Origin: Prochlorococcus marinus str. MIT 1013
GTDB lineage: Bacteria > Cyanobacteriota > Cyanobacteriia > PCC-6307 > Cyanobiaceae
Reading direction: 5' to 3'
NCBI RefSeq assembly: GCF_027359395.1
Contig: NZ_CP114778.1
Span: 1,116,001 to 1,180,000, forward strand
Length of the DNA: 64,000 nucleotides
Shown: in pieces, positions 25,229 through 35,467 of the stretch
How positions within the stretch are numbered: the stretch's first letter is position 1
How the letters are laid out: every line of letters begins with the position of its first letter
Program-made: the position numbers and the translations under genes
The notes under the pieces: model-generated
The model's input: the letters and a program-made list of their open reading frames with translations, nothing else
What the model was told of the DNA's origin: nothing
Databases searched by the model: none

Positions 25229-26239
25229 ATGAAACTTTTTCAGCGTTTGCTTGCAGCTCCTGCTGTATTGGGATTAATGGCTCCTGTTGCAGCTAATGCA
25301 GATACTGCCTTTTCATCAACCACAACTCTTTCTGGTGGTGCTGTTTTTACTATTGGTTCAGTGGCTGATGGTGGTACATCTGACACGGAAGAAGAGCTCT
25401 ATATGCAATACGGATATGGACTTGATGTAACTTCCAGTTTTACTGGTGAAGACATGCTCTACATGGGCATGGAAACTGGTAATGCTAGTGGCCCACTTGC
25501 AAGCATGGATAGCTCAGTCGGGGGCACTGGTGCTATTACTTTGCATTCTTTATATTATGCCTTCCCTGTTGGCGATCTTTCAGTAACTGCTGGACCTTTG
25601 GTTGATCAGGATGATGTTGTTGCTGCAACAACTTCTGCTTATTCAGACGCTTTCAGACTAGGCAGCATGCCTTATTCTTTGGCTGGTAACGAAACTGGTC
25701 CTGGAGTTGGTGTTGCTTACTCTAACGATAACGGTGTAGTTGCTTCTGTGAGTTTCGTTTCTGTTGGTGGTGCTGATTCAACAGTAGGTATTGGCGCTGA
25801 TGATGGTGATGATGTTTCAACTTTCACTCTTGGCTATGACGGCGACGGCTTTGGTGGCGGTCTGGTAATCGCTTCTAACGACGGTGAAGGCGGAACAACT
25901 GGATACGACACATTTGGTGGTGGTATCTACTACAGCCCAGAGTCAATTGATGCAACATTGAGCGTTGCTTATGACACAACAGATCCAGAAACAGGTGCTG
26001 ATGCAACTGACTTGTTCGTTGGTGTTGACTACGAAGTTGGTCCAGGAACATTAAGTGCTGCTTACAACTCAACTGATGTTGATGGTAGTGATTCTTTAGA
26101 TTCAACAGGATTTGAAGTTTCATACAGCTATGGACTTAATGACTATGTATCTGTAACAGCTGGATTTTTCACTGTAGAAGATACAAGTACTGGTGATGAC
26201 GACACTGGTGTAGTTGCTGAAACTTATTTTAGCTTCTAA
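25229..26239 (+). CDS. Outer-membrane porin, non-SLH cyanobacterial type
   Basis: 336 residues from ATG 25229, with GAGGA seven bases upstream. Signal peptide MKLFQRLLAAPAVLGLMAPVAANA. The body is Gly/Asp/Thr-rich with alternating aromatic strands and ends ETYFSF, typical of beta-barrel recognition by the BAM machinery. Very acidic. It is paralogous to the His-rich porin at 632-1822 but lacks its metal-like segment, and it has no SLH domain. Less AT-rich codons and a strong terminator suggest high expression. Substrate unknown. Confidence 0.83.
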   Translation: MKLFQRLLAAPAVLGLMAPVAANADTAFSSTTTLSGGAVFTIGSVADGGTSDTEEELYMQYGYGLDVTSSFTGEDMLYMGMETGNASGPLASMDSSVGGTGAITLHSLYYAFPVGDLSVTAGPLVDQDDVVAATTSAYSDAFRLGSMPYSLAGNETGPGVGVAYSNDNGVVASVSFVSVGGADSTVGIGADDGDDVSTFTLGYDGDGFGGGLVIASNDGEGGTTGYDTFGGGIYYSPESIDATLSVAYDTTDPETGADATDLFVGVDYEVGPGTLSAAYNSTDVDGSDSLDSTGFEVSYSYGLNDYVSVTAGFFTVEDTSTGDDDTGVVAETYFSF

Positions 26240-26270
26240 ATTTGTCTAAATTTGAAGTCAAAACCTAATA

Positions 26271-26303
26271 AAAAAGCCTCCTAATTAAACAGGAGGCTTT
26301 TTT
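26271..26303 (+). terminator. Intrinsic terminator of the porin gene
   Basis: AAAAAGCCTCCT (26271-26282) and AGGAGGCTTTTTT (26291-26303) pair around an 8-nt loop, with a T run. Symmetric, so it may also serve the minus-strand side. Confidence 0.9.
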
Positions 26304-26316
26304 ATAAATATAAAAA

Positions 26317-26490
26317 TCAATTTTTAAATTTTAGGCAATTACAATAATTGATATTATTCAATAGTTTTATTTTTTTTCTTAAAAACGACTTTGACTTAAT
26401 TAAAGCTTCATAAGGATCAAGTTGTTCTAATCTCACAATATCTTCATAGGGGTCAGGAATACCTTTATTGTTTCTTTTGATGTGCTTCAT
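26317..26490 (-). CDS. Small hypothetical protein
   Basis: 57 residues (MKHIKRNNKGIPDPYEDIVRL, then DPYEALIKSKSFLRKKI). A PDPYED/DPYEA repeat-like pattern is visible, and there are two cysteines near the end. It is convergent with the porin gene and shares its terminator region. No family recognised. Confidence 0.45.
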   Translation of the reverse strand: MKHIKRNNKGIPDPYEDIVRLEQLDPYEALIKSKSFLRKKIKLLNNINYCNCLKFKN

Positions 26491-26533
26491 TTATTTTTCA
26501 TAGATAAATAATTATTAAACATGATTGTCTTTA

Positions 26534-26719
26534 TCATAAAGAGATATCAGAATTGAACCCTTTATTTTTACTAACTTTAAACCATCTCATTTGATGAGTA
26601 ATACGATGCCCATTGGGATATAAGTAGTTATTATTTTCAATACTATCGTTTTGGATAATCATTTCAGTTCTATTAACTATCTTGTGAGAATTACCAGAGT
26701 TTTTACAATTTAATTTCAT
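26534..26719 (-). CDS. Small hypothetical protein
   Basis: 61 residues (MKLNCKNSGNSHKIVNR ... YLYPNGHRITHQMRWFKVS). Asn-rich, no membrane segment. NGHRITHQMRWFKV looks like a folded beta element. No family recognised. May be real but weakly supported. Confidence 0.4.
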   Translation of the reverse strand: MKLNCKNSGNSHKIVNRTEMIIQNDSIENNNYLYPNGHRITHQMRWFKVSKNKGFNSDISL

Positions 26720-26866
26720 AATAGATCAATTATATGAAATATTAAAGACATGAAATCGATAGTTTTATGTCCATCATGAACAAAGTTATGATTCTAAAAC
26801 GAAATAATCCAATCAAAAACATTAAATATTTTAAATTAGTTATTAATTTAAGTTAAATTTTTCATA

Positions 26867-26895
26867 AAAAAAGGCAGCCAGATTAGCTGCCTTTT
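26867..26895 (-). terminator. Intrinsic terminator of the small membrane protein gene
   Basis: AAAAGGCAGC (26869-26878) pairs with GCTGCCTTTT (26886-26895). On the minus strand the hairpin is followed by a run of T. It ends the gene at 26928-27200. Confidence 0.85.
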
Positions 26896-26927
26896 AAAAC
26901 TTAAGTTTAATTTAACTTAATTAGAGT

Positions 26928-27200
26928 CTAAAAATATTTAAAAGGGAAGAATATCTTATCAGGACCGGCAAGCATCACTGAAGCAGCAATTAGAGCAGTT
27001 ACTATTTGAACACCAATGAATTGTTTTTGAAGGTATCTATAAGAACCTGATTCAGAAAGTTCAACTGATGGTTCATTCTCAGGTAACCCATAATAATAAA
27101 TTTGAGAGATCTGAAAAAAGATAACTAAACCTGCAATTGCAGCCAAAGGATTAAATCCACCAAATGTGATTGTTGAGAAAGTGATTGCTGAGTAAACCAT
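26928..27200 (-). CDS. Small two-helix membrane protein
   Basis: 90 residues. Hydrophobic segments at about 14-34 (GGFNPLAAIAGLVIFFQISQ) and 62-80 (GVQIVTALIAASVMLAG). Between them is a soluble loop (LPENEPSVELSESGSYRY). It has a good terminator, so probably a real gene expressed alone. Family not recognised. Confidence 0.6.
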   Translation of the reverse strand: MVYSAITFSTITFGGFNPLAAIAGLVIFFQISQIYYYGLPENEPSVELSESGSYRYLQKQFIGVQIVTALIAASVMLAGPDKIFFPFKYF

Positions 27201-27360
27201 TAAAAAGGCATTGCTCTTAACTTCTTATTATTACAGCATTAATTTGAGAAAATGCTTAAAGAGCTAATAGACTGAAATCTAAAATTAATTAAAATTCAAA
27301 ATTAATTTGACTTCTGTCAGCTTCACCCGCAGACAAAAAAAAAATTTACTCATTATCTAA

Positions 27361-27609
27361 TTAATTGTTTTTAGGCCTTGCTTTTGTCACCCTTATAGCT
27401 CTGCCCATCCATTCAACATCTTGAAGATCATCAATTGCTTTTTGTTCTTGAGCATCGTCGCCCATATCAACAAAAGCAAAGCCTCTTTTTCTTCCTGTTT
27501 CCCTTTCTAACGGCAGCTTGCAATTGGTAACTTCACCATAACTGCTAAAAACCCCAACAATATCTTCGACTTCTGCATCAAACGAGAGATTCCCTATGTA
27601 AATAGTCAT
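27361..27609 (-). CDS. RNA-binding protein with one RRM domain
   Basis: 82 residues making a single RNA recognition motif: RNP2 IYIGNLSF (3-10) and RNP1 RGFAFVDM (about 43-50). Cyanobacterial Rbp proteins of this type are often cold-induced and bind mRNA or target it to membranes. It lacks the Gly-rich C-terminal tail of some homologues. Upstream, GGACC/GGTCC arms (27618-27645 region) can form a leader hairpin. Confidence 0.9.
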   Translation of the reverse strand: MTIYIGNLSFDAEVEDIVGVFSSYGEVTNCKLPLERETGRKRGFAFVDMGDDAQEQKAIDDLQDVEWMGRAIRVTKARPKNN

Positions 27610-27805
27610 TGGATAACGGACCTATGAAGTAATAATGAATGGTCCGAAAAGGGGAAAACCTCAAAAATTTGGCTAGTAAGCAAAACTTGAAGAAAGCTAT
27701 TTGGATAATTCAAAAAATATATTAGATCTTTTTCTCCCAAAAAGGTCAAAACAAAAATATGCTTTATCGTCCTGTAAAATTATCCAATAGAATTTTTTAT
27801 CTTTT

Positions 27806-27982
27806 TTGACTCAAGTAACTGTTGGAGAAAACGAAGGCATTGAATCAGCACTTCGCCGTTTTAAACGTCAAGTTTCCAAAGCCGGCATCTTTGGAGAATT
27901 AAAGCGATTGCGTCATCATGAGACCCCTGTTGAAAAATATAAGCGTAAATTGCAACAAAGACGTAGAAGCAGAAGAAGGTGA
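27806..27982 (+). CDS. rpsU: 30S ribosomal protein S21
   Basis: 58 residues starting at TTG 27806 (read as [11 protein letters not shown]). [20 protein letters not shown] and the basic tail [11 protein letters not shown] are typical S21. No ATG or GTG in frame gives a better start. Short and with a rare start, so it is easily missed in annotation. Confidence 0.93.
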   Translation: MTQVTVGENEGIESALRRFKRQVSKAGIFGELKRLRHHETPVEKYKRKLQQRRRSRRR

Positions 27983-28040
27983 ACAAAATCTTAAAAAAGT
28001 GCAAATATTTAAATATTTAGGCTCTTATTAGCTTTATCTA

Positions 28041-28265
28041 ATGGAAAAAGAAAATTGTTGGGTTTGGTTTAAAGGTTCGCTCAAAGAAGGAGGAGTCTGG
28101 AAGGGAGGATTTACCTATAAAAAAGATGAGAATTCAGGAGTACTTATTCAAAACCCAGCTTATGTGCAGTGTCGCGTTCCAGATTGGCGCATAAGTACTA
28201 CTGAGCCTTTGGATAAGTTTAAAGGACCTAAAATTCCTGAAAACTCTGTATGGAAAATTTTATAG
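28041..28265 (+). CDS. Small hypothetical protein
   Basis: 74 residues, rich in Trp and Gly (CWVWFKGSLKEGGVWKGGF ... YVQCRVPDWRISTTEP). Beta-rich pattern, no signal or membrane segment. It follows rpsU by 58 bp on the same strand. Function unknown. Confidence 0.6.
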   Translation: MEKENCWVWFKGSLKEGGVWKGGFTYKKDENSGVLIQNPAYVQCRVPDWRISTTEPLDKFKGPKIPENSVWKIL

Positions 28266-28316
28266 TATTTAAAAATACTATTCTAATAATATTGTTGGAT
28301 TTTTATTACTTAATCT

Positions 28317-28835
28317 CTAATTAACGTTCATATTAACAATAGGCGCTAAATACTTAACAACAGCTGGAGTAATCAATAAAACAGCTATCAATCTAAATGC
28401 ATGAATTGCCGCTACTGCAGCTCCTACACCAAGCTCAGCCCCTACAAGGCTCATACCAAGTGTTCCACCAGGCGCAGAACCTAACAAGGCTATTAAAGGG
28501 TCAACTCCAAACAAACGGACTACTAGAAATCCAACAAAGAGACCAGTAAGAATCAAAGTAATAGTAATTAAAATAGCTGGCTTCCATAACGTTTGTAACT
28601 CTGAAAGAGTATCTCGATTAATACCCGTCCCAATAACAGTACCTACGCCAATTCCAAGTAAAGTTTTGGTACCCATAGGCCATTGAGCAGGTTCAAATTG
28701 ACCACTGATACTTAAGCATCCTGCCGCTAAAATTGAACCTAGAAGAGGAGCCGCAGGGATACCACTAAGCAGCATCAAACTTCCTATAGCAGCACCGCTG
28801 AGAATGTATATGATCAAAGTCATTGTAGGATTCAT
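28317..28835 (-). CDS. AbrB-family membrane protein (single-repeat form)
   Basis: 172 residues, about five hydrophobic helices. GLPAAPLLG-like (SGIPAAPLLGSILAAG) and APGGTLGMSLVGAELG match the membrane AbrB duplication family (COG3180). Full-length members have two repeats over about 350 residues. This has one, so it probably dimerises. The COG3180 family is linked to transport, and its substrate is not established here. Confidence 0.7.
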   Translation of the reverse strand: MNPTMTLIIYILSGAAIGSLMLLSGIPAAPLLGSILAAGCLSISGQFEPAQWPMGTKTLLGIGVGTVIGTGINRDTLSELQTLWKPAILITITLILTGLFVGFLVVRLFGVDPLIALLGSAPGGTLGMSLVGAELGVGAAVAAIHAFRLIAVLLITPAVVKYLAPIVNMNVN

Positions 28836-29125
28836 AATCCAAGCATTAAATCTATATCCTTAGTCTGATCTAATTTTTGTTTTTTAAAGCAATTGATCAA
28901 TATCAATTAAAAAACCTATGAAAAAACTTTTCATTGCAATTAAATGATTATCTTACTGCTTGCAGAAAAATGTCAAAATGACTTCTACAACTATGTTTTA
29001 ACTAGATTTTGAATGAACTGGGATTTTTTGACTTTTTACCATTAATCTAATTTTCAATCAAAAAGGTCAACAAATTGTTAGTGTTTATTTCTAAATGATT
29101 ATTTTTGCTAACAATAGATGTTCTG

Positions 29126-30739
29126 ATGAAAGGAAATTTGACTTCAGAATTGAAAATTCATGGGCCTAAATCTGAGTTTAAGGTCTTGTATGTCAGATTA
29201 CCTTGTAATCCGATTTTCCCAATTGGACCAATTTATTTAGCTGATCATGTTCATAAATGTTTCCCAGAAATTCAACAATTAATCCTTGATTTAGCATCCT
29301 TACCCATATTAGATGTCGAGAGAATATTAATAAATAGTATTAAAAGTTTTCACCCAACATTAATTGTTTTTTCATGGAGAGACATACAAATTTATGCTCC
29401 TGTCGATGGAAGAGGAGGAAATCCTTTACAAAATTCATTTGAAGTTTTTTATGCTCGCAATCCACTCAAGAAAATTCGAGGTGCTTTCGGTGGTTTTCAA
29501 CTAATGAAAACTCATTATGGAGAAATATGGAGAAACCAAAGATTAATTAAAAATGGATTAAAACATGCAAAGAAATTCAATCCAAATGCATCTGCCATTT
29601 TAGGTGGAGGTGCTGTTAGTGTTTTTTATAATCAACTAAAAAAATCACTACCGAAGGGCACTATTATCTCTTTAGGAGAAGGAGAATTATTAATAGAGAA
29701 ATTAATAAGAAATCAATCAATTGCTGATGAGAGATGTTTTGTAGTTGGTGAATCACCGAGAAATAAACTTATTCATGAAAAACCAAATAATATAGTTAAA
29801 ACCGCATGTGATTATGGCTATATCAAATCTATTTGGCCTGAATTTAAATGGTATTTAGACGGTGGAGATTTCTATATTGGAGTACAAACCAAAAGAGGTT
29901 GTCCTCACAACTGTTGTTATTGCATTTATACTGTCATCGAAGGCAAGAAAGTAAGGATTAACCCTGTAAGTGAAGTTATTAAAGAAATAAAACAATTGTA
30001 TAAACTTGGTGTTCGTGGCTTTTGGTTTACTGATGCCCAATTCATCCCTTCCAGAGGTCACATTCAAAATGCTAAAGATATTCTTCAAGCTATCTATGAT
30101 GAAGGATTGCATGATATTCATTGGGCCGCATACATAAGAGCTGACAATTTAGATGAAGAATTGGCTGAATTAATGGTTCGAACAGGTATGAGCTATTTTG
30201 AAATTGGAATAACCTCTGGCTCCCAAGAACTTGTTAGAAAAATGAGAATGGGATACAACTTAAAAACAGTTTTAAAGAATTGCGAACTTCTAGCAAAAGC
30301 AGGTTTTAAAGCACAAGTTTCAGTAAATTATTCATTCAATGTTATTGATGAGCGTCCAGAAACAATAAAACAAACAGTTGCTTACCATAGAGAATTAGAG
30401 AAGATTTTTGGAGCTGATATTGTTGAACCTTCCATATTTTTTATAGGATTGCAACCTCACACATTACTAGAAGAGTATGGATTGAAAAATGGCTTATTAA
30501 AGCCTGGTTATAACCCTATGAGTTTAATGCCTTGGACTGCTAGAAAACTCCTCTGGAATCCAGAGCCAATGGGTAAAGAGTTTGGAAGGGTTTGTTTAGA
30601 GGCCTTTGACACAAATCCAAATGATTTCGGTAGAACAGTTATGAACTTATTAGAGAGAGATTATGGAGTTTCATCTTTAGATGAAGCATTAACTGTCGAG
30701 ACTAAAAATCGCCCTGTTCTTTCAAAAAGCCTTCGTTGA
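29126..30739 (+). CDS. Radical SAM protein with B12-binding-like N-terminal domain
   Basis: 537 residues from ATG 29126 (TTG at 29105 would add seven). The radical SAM cluster motif is CxxxCxxC in RGCPHNCCYCIY (about residue 270). The N-terminal 200 residues resemble a cobalamin-binding Rossmann-like domain (LPCNPIFPIGPIYLADHV start; AILGGGAVSVF). Class B radical SAM enzymes of this layout do methylations or ring chemistry, often on tetrapyrroles or lipids. The substrate is not evident here. Its last 79 bp overlap the convergent CPBP protease gene. Confidence 0.8.
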   Translation: MKGNLTSELKIHGPKSEFKVLYVRLPCNPIFPIGPIYLADHVHKCFPEIQQLILDLASLPILDVERILINSIKSFHPTLIVFSWRDIQIYAPVDGRGGNPLQNSFEVFYARNPLKKIRGAFGGFQLMKTHYGEIWRNQRLIKNGLKHAKKFNPNASAILGGGAVSVFYNQLKKSLPKGTIISLGEGELLIEKLIRNQSIADERCFVVGESPRNKLIHEKPNNIVKTACDYGYIKSIWPEFKWYLDGGDFYIGVQTKRGCPHNCCYCIYTVIEGKKVRINPVSEVIKEIKQLYKLGVRGFWFTDAQFIPSRGHIQNAKDILQAIYDEGLHDIHWAAYIRADNLDEELAELMVRTGMSYFEIGITSGSQELVRKMRMGYNLKTVLKNCELLAKAGFKAQVSVNYSFNVIDERPETIKQTVAYHRELEKIFGADIVEPSIFFIGLQPHTLLEEYGLKNGLLKPGYNPMSLMPWTARKLLWNPEPMGKEFGRVCLEAFDTNPNDFGRTVMNLLERDYGVSSLDEALTVETKNRPVLSKSLR

Positions 30740-31512
30740 AAAAATATAATGATTGATAAAATTGTTATCCCAATCACGCTCCCAATGGGATTTATCATAT
30801 CTTTGCTTGGTCCAAGTAAAAAATAAGGAGTCTCAATAGAAAAAACGACCATTCCCGAATCAAATATATGCCAAATTCCAACCAGTCCACCATGTAAACC
30901 TATACAACCCAATAATGATCCTTTATCAATAGTTCGTCTTAAAGTTAGAACTATTCCAAAAAGAAAAAGACCAGTTAGAAAAGGAATTAAAGCTAATAAA
31001 CCAATATCAGATCTATAGTGGGCGAGACTGAAAATTGCAGATTGGAAAATAATTCCTCTCCTCAAACCAAACAGAAAGACCATTTCCTCCAGCAACCATA
31101 CTCGAAAAACTATCTCTTCAGCAAAAACAATTCCAACTATCAATAATATTGCGTTGAGTAATGCACCAACTTTAATGTAGCCAATACTATCAACCCAACC
31201 GCATAAGAAAATAAATAGAGAAAAGATTAATAAAAGAAAAAATGAAAGTATAAATCCTCTAAAAAATATTTGTATTGCTCTAAATTTATTTTTATAATCT
31301 AATCCTATTGATAACCATAGATGCTTAGTTTTCCATCTAATTTTACCCCAACTAGGTAGAAGAATTAAAAACAAACTAAATGTTATTATAGTACCTATAA
31401 TACTTAAATCATTTGCACTAATATTCCGATTAATTAGGTAAAAAAAATGACTAATAAACCATCCTGCTGGATATAGAAATAAAAACAAACTAAATGTTGG
31501 AATCCATTGCAT
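30661..31512 (-). CDS. CPBP-family intramembrane metalloprotease
   Basis: 283 residues with about eight membrane helices. The CPBP (Abi) motifs are all visible: EExxxR in AEEIVFRVW, FSLAHY, and GLHGG. The two glutamates and histidines bind the catalytic metal. Members process membrane proteins or, in bacteriocin systems, give immunity. It shares 79 bp of its 3' end with the opposite-strand radical SAM gene. Confidence 0.82.
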   Translation of the reverse strand: MQWIPTFSLFLFLYPAGWFISHFFYLINRNISANDLSIIGTIITFSLFLILLPSWGKIRWKTKHLWLSIGLDYKNKFRAIQIFFRGFILSFFLLLIFSLFIFLCGWVDSIGYIKVGALLNAILLIVGIVFAEEIVFRVWLLEEMVFLFGLRRGIIFQSAIFSLAHYRSDIGLLALIPFLTGLFLFGIVLTLRRTIDKGSLLGCIGLHGGLVGIWHIFDSGMVVFSIETPYFLLGPSKDMINPIGSVIGITILSIIIFFQRRLFERTGRFLVSTVNASSKDETP

Positions 31513-31556
31513 TTTCTGATGCAGCCATCTATTCCAAAATATGTGAATTGGGAATT

Positions 31557-31868
31557 TCAGCTTTCTAATTCTATTGTGCTTGTTAGACCTTTTGCCTTTA
31601 AAGATTCAGAATAAAATTCAGCGGGTTCCAAGTCACAAACGATAACAAGTCCAATGCCATTATTATGTGTTTCCAACATAATATTCAGAGCATCCTGTTC
31701 GCTTAATTGAGGAACTACTTGTCTCAAAGTTTCAACTACATAATCCATTGTATTCACTGGATCATTATGAAGTAAAACCTTGTATTTAGGAGATACTTTT
31801 CGTACTCTCTGAACTTCGCGATCAATAACAGCAGTGTCTCCTTCAGTTTGATTTGCAGAGTCAACCAT
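31557..31868 (-). CDS. clpS: ClpS adaptor protein
   Basis: 103 residues from ATG 31868 (MVDSANQTEG); the longer upstream frame overlaps dapL. Motifs KVLLHNDPVNTMDYVVETL and HNNGIGLV match the ClpS core that binds N-degron peptides and delivers them to ClpA/C. Downstream of dapL on the same strand. Confidence 0.9.
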   Translation of the reverse strand: MVDSANQTEGDTAVIDREVQRVRKVSPKYKVLLHNDPVNTMDYVVETLRQVVPQLSEQDALNIMLETHNNGIGLVIVCDLEPAEFYSESLKAKGLTSTIELES

Positions 31869-31927
31869 AATTAAACTACCAACATGAATAGCTCTTTTCG
31901 CAAAGGAACTTACCATGAGAATATGCA

Positions 31928-33151
31928 TCACAATTTTACGATCCTATGCATGGCTTTTTCGACATTTTCTCTACTGTTAAATGCAGACAATCTAAAATAG
32001 CCTTCTCCCGCAGCTCCAAAGCCACTTCCAGGTGTTCCAACCACGTTTGCTTTTTCAAGTAAGAAATCAAAAAAATCCCAGGAACTCATGTTTTTTGGAG
32101 TTTTTATCCATGCATAAGGGGCATTAATCGCACCAAAAACTTCAAATCCAGCAGAAGTTAAATTTGCCTTGATAATTTGAGCATTATCCATATAAAAACT
32201 TACCAATCTTTTAATTTGGGCTTTCCCTTCTTTGGAGTAAACAGCTTCTGCCCCCCTCTGAACCATATAACTTACGCCATTGAATTTAGTACTTTGACGA
32301 CGACTCCATAAAGACCACAAGTCAACTTCCTGTTTACCTGCTTTACCTTTTAAAGACTTAGGAATAACTGTAAAGGCACATCTTGTTCCAGTGAAACCTG
32401 CATTCTTCGAAAAAGAACGAAACTCAATTGCACAATCTTTAGCACCTGGAATTTCATAAATCGAATGAGGAATTGAATCATCTTTAATGAAAGCCTCATA
32501 AGCCGCATCAAAAAGAATCAAAGAATTATTTTCTTTAGCATATTGAACCCAGGATGCTAATTGTTCTTTAGTGGCTACTGCCCCAGTTGGGTTATTAGGG
32601 AAACAAAGATAAATTAAATCAAATTTTGCTTTTGGTATTTCTGCCTCAAAACCATTTTCTGAATTAATCGGAATATAACTTAAACCATTATATTCACCTA
32701 ATGAGTTTGCCTCTCCTGTCCTCCCCGCCATCACATTAGTATCGACATATACTGGATACACAGGATCAGTAACTGCTATTTTATTGTCTTTGCCAAGAAT
32801 ATCTAAAATATTACTGCTGTCGCATTTTGACCCATCTGAAACAAAGATTTCTTCTGCTGTAATATCACAGCCACAAGATAAATAATCATTTTTCGAGATA
32901 GCTTCACGAAGCCATTGATACCCTTGCTCAGGACCATACCCCCTAAAACCCAGCTCTGTTCCCATCTCTTCAATAGCCACCTTCATTGCTTCTCGACAAG
33001 CCAAGGGCAGAGGTTCCGTGACATCACCAATTCCTAAGCGGATCAAATCAGCAGCTGGATTATTAGCGTTAAAATCCTTAATTCTTCTAGAAATCTCTGG
33101 AAAAAGGTAACCTGCTTTTAATTTCAGGTAATCAGCATTAACTTGAACCAC
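31928..33151 (-). CDS. dapL: LL-diaminopimelate aminotransferase
   Basis: 407 residues from GTG 33151 ([17 protein letters not shown]), the usual N-terminus of this family; a longer ATG frame adds 24 unrelated residues. PLP-lysine region [14 protein letters not shown] and FPNNPTGA are present. The enzyme converts tetrahydrodipicolinate to LL-DAP in one step for lysine and peptidoglycan synthesis. Confidence 0.92.
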   Translation of the reverse strand: MVQVNADYLKLKAGYLFPEISRRIKDFNANNPAADLIRLGIGDVTEPLPLACREAMKVAIEEMGTELGFRGYGPEQGYQWLREAISKNDYLSCGCDITAEEIFVSDGSKCDSSNILDILGKDNKIAVTDPVYPVYVDTNVMAGRTGEANSLGEYNGLSYIPINSENGFEAEIPKAKFDLIYLCFPNNPTGAVATKEQLASWVQYAKENNSLILFDAAYEAFIKDDSIPHSIYEIPGAKDCAIEFRSFSKNAGFTGTRCAFTVIPKSLKGKAGKQEVDLWSLWSRRQSTKFNGVSYMVQRGAEAVYSKEGKAQIKRLVSFYMDNAQIIKANLTSAGFEVFGAINAPYAWIKTPKNMSSWDFFDFLLEKANVVGTPGSGFGAAGEGYFRLSAFNSRENVEKAMHRIVKL

Positions 33152-33545
33152 GTGAAAAACATCCAGATTTATTTCAGGATAATCCCTTGCACACCTTCGT
33201 ATATTCAAAGAGAAAAGATTCAATAATTAAGAACAAATCATCTTATGGAAACCAAGACTGAAATCAATAATTTTAAAAAAGTGATCTTGTGTTAATATAT
33301 TTTTATAACTATGCAAAAGGTTTAAGTCCTTATTGTACTTAGTTAACGTCAGTTATTCTTAAAGAGCAACCTAGGTTAAATTTTGGCAACTCCGGAAATT
33401 TAAACCGGAATATATTTAATTCACAGTTCGAACAGTAATCAAAAATCTCTTTAAGTTTCTTTGGCGTTCAAAAATTTTAAACCTCTTTATTTGCAGTTTT
33501 CTGCCGATCAATTTTTTTATAGCTTGAAAAAGCTCAAAACTATAT
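33152..33545 (+). promoter_or_regulatory. Shared upstream region of dapL and long rne leader
   Basis: 394 bp without a supported gene between divergent dapL and rne. It includes a small stem TCCGG (33391-33395) with CCGGA (33405-33409) and a U/A-rich run just before the rne start. Cyanobacterial rne messages are known to have long 5' leaders used for feedback by RNase E, so such a role is plausible. Confidence 0.4.
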
Positions 33546-35465
33546 ATGCCCCAGCAAATTGTCATTGCTGAGCAATTACGCATTGCCGCTCTGCTCACTG
33601 AAGAGAGAATAGATGAATTAATCGTAGCTCAAGGTAGCTACCAGATAGGAGATGTTTTCTTGGGAACAGTTGAAAATGTTCTCCCAGGAATAGATGCAGC
33701 TTTTGTCAATATTGGAGAAAGTGAAAAAAATGGTTTTATTCATGTAAATGATCTTGGACCACTGAGATTAAAAAAAGCTACTGCAGCAATAACAGAGTTA
33801 CTAGAACCAAGGCAAAAGGTTTTAGTTCAAGTAATGAAAGAGCCCACTGGAACAAAAGGTCCTAGATTAACTGGTAACTTGGCTCTCCCAGGTAGATATC
33901 TTGTACTTCAACCCTATGGACAAGGTGTAAATATTTCGAGAAGAATTAACACCGAAAGCGAAAGGAATCGACTTAGAGCATTAGGAGTCCTGGTTAAGCC
34001 TCCAAGCACTGGCCTTCTCATAAGGACAGAAGCGCAAGATATTTCTGAAGAATTTTTAATAGATGACCTAGAAAATCTTCTTAAACAATGGGAGCTTATT
34101 CAACAAGCATCTGACAGTTGTACCCCTCCAATTCTTTTAAATAGAGATGAAGATTTTATTCATAGAATTCTTCGAGATCATATAGGCCAAAATGTGAACA
34201 ATATAGTCGTTGATAATCCTGAAGCAGTTGGTCGTATTAAAAATTTCCTTGGAAAAGATGCTAAGGAATTACTAATAGAATTACATAGTGAATCGCAAAA
34301 TATCTTAGAAAAGTATAGAGTAATCTCTGCAATTACTGATGCGTTAAAACCTAGAGTTGATCTTCCATCTGGTGGCTATATCATAATAGAACCAACCGAA
34401 GCTTTAACAGTTATTGATGTCAATTCAGGCTCATTTACTCGTTCTGCAAATTCCAGAGAAACAGTTTTATGGACGAATTGTGAAGCAGCAATTGAAATAG
34501 CAAGACAATTAAAATTAAGAAATATTGGTGGGGTAATTATCATTGATTTTATAGATATGGATACAAGAAGAGATCAACTTCAATTATTAGAACATTTCAC
34601 ATCTGCTATTAATGGAGACTCAGCTCGCCCTCAAATTGCTCAACTTACAGAACTTGGGCTTGTTGAGTTAACTAGAAAGAGACAAGGGCAAAATATATAT
34701 GAATTGTTTGGAAAAACTTGTCCTAACTGCCAGGGGCAAGGTCAACTTCCAAATACAATTATTCAAGAAAAAAACCTTACAAACTCTTCTGAAGTCGGAG
34801 TGATTAATTCAACTTTAATTGTAGGAAATGAAATACAGTCTTCACAAGAAAATAATATCAAAAAGAAGCGTGGAAATAAATCAAAGGAAATAGACACAAG
34901 CTTAACAAATGAAGAAAATAAATCAACCACTAATAGTTCAATACCTATCTCCTCAGATACAATTGAAGAAGATGCTTCTTTATACAATAACAACAAAAAA
35001 GAAAAGACTGTACTTCATATAAATATGAATAAAAACGAGGAGTTAGTATACAGTTTAATGGGATTAGATCCTATACTAATTTTAGATGAACCTCCCTTAA
35101 ATGAAAACTACACTGTTAAAGTAATTAGGCCTGGAGATGAGACAAGAGGAGAATCAGAAAATGAAGTTCATAAGGAAGGAAAACAAAATATAATTAATAA
35201 TTCCGATACTAAGTACAACAAAAATAGTAAGGATCTTGTTCGTCTTACAAGCAACAATTCTATTGAACAAAATTCAACCAATCCTGAAGAAACGGAAAAT
35301 GTCAAGAAAAGTGATATTAATGTAGGTTTAGATGAAGAAAGAAATGAATTAATTATTGCTGATAATATTTTACAAGATGAAAAGAATGAATTAAGTGCAA
35401 CCGATTCAAAAGAAGTTAATGAAGATCCAAGACGAAAAAGAAGAAGATCATCAGCGTCTTCTTAA
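33546..35465 (+). CDS. rne: Ribonuclease E/G
   Basis: 639 residues. S1 domain at about 35-120 ([20 protein letters not shown]). Catalytic core with [11 protein letters not shown] and [11 protein letters not shown] (metal-binding aspartates) and zinc-link CPNCQGQG. The C-terminal third is Asn/Ser/Glu-rich and probably disordered, ending in [11 protein letters not shown]. This Arg-rich tail is the site known in cyanobacteria to bind PNPase. It is followed two bases later by rnhB. Confidence 0.95.
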   Translation: MPQQIVIAEQLRIAALLTEERIDELIVAQGSYQIGDVFLGTVENVLPGIDAAFVNIGESEKNGFIHVNDLGPLRLKKATAAITELLEPRQKVLVQVMKEPTGTKGPRLTGNLALPGRYLVLQPYGQGVNISRRINTESERNRLRALGVLVKPPSTGLLIRTEAQDISEEFLIDDLENLLKQWELIQQASDSCTPPILLNRDEDFIHRILRDHIGQNVNNIVVDNPEAVGRIKNFLGKDAKELLIELHSESQNILEKYRVISAITDALKPRVDLPSGGYIIIEPTEALTVIDVNSGSFTRSANSRETVLWTNCEAAIEIARQLKLRNIGGVIIIDFIDMDTRRDQLQLLEHFTSAINGDSARPQIAQLTELGLVELTRKRQGQNIYELFGKTCPNCQGQGQLPNTIIQEKNLTNSSEVGVINSTLIVGNEIQSSQENNIKKKRGNKSKEIDTSLTNEENKSTTNSSIPISSDTIEEDASLYNNNKKEKTVLHINMNKNEELVYSLMGLDPILILDEPPLNENYTVKVIRPGDETRGESENEVHKEGKQNIINNSDTKYNKNSKDLVRLTSNNSIEQNSTNPEETENVKKSDINVGLDEERNELIIADNILQDEKNELSATDSKEVNEDPRRKRRRSSASS

Positions 35466-35467
35466 AC

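Noticed and set aside
26650-26670. Reverse-strand AATGATTATC inside a small ORF
   Set aside because: Wrong half-site spacing and located within a coding region; chance match.
28935-28960. AATGATTATC motif upstream of the radical SAM gene, similar to the znuA Zur box
   Set aside because: The left half does not match a Zur site and no metal gene follows.
33152-33223. Longer N-terminus for dapL from ATG 33223
   Set aside because: The additional 24 residues are unrelated to the family; GTG 33151 gives the expected [17 protein letters not shown].
33416-33598. 60-residue minus-strand frame across the rne start
   Set aside because: Antisense shadow with no family features in a known leader region.
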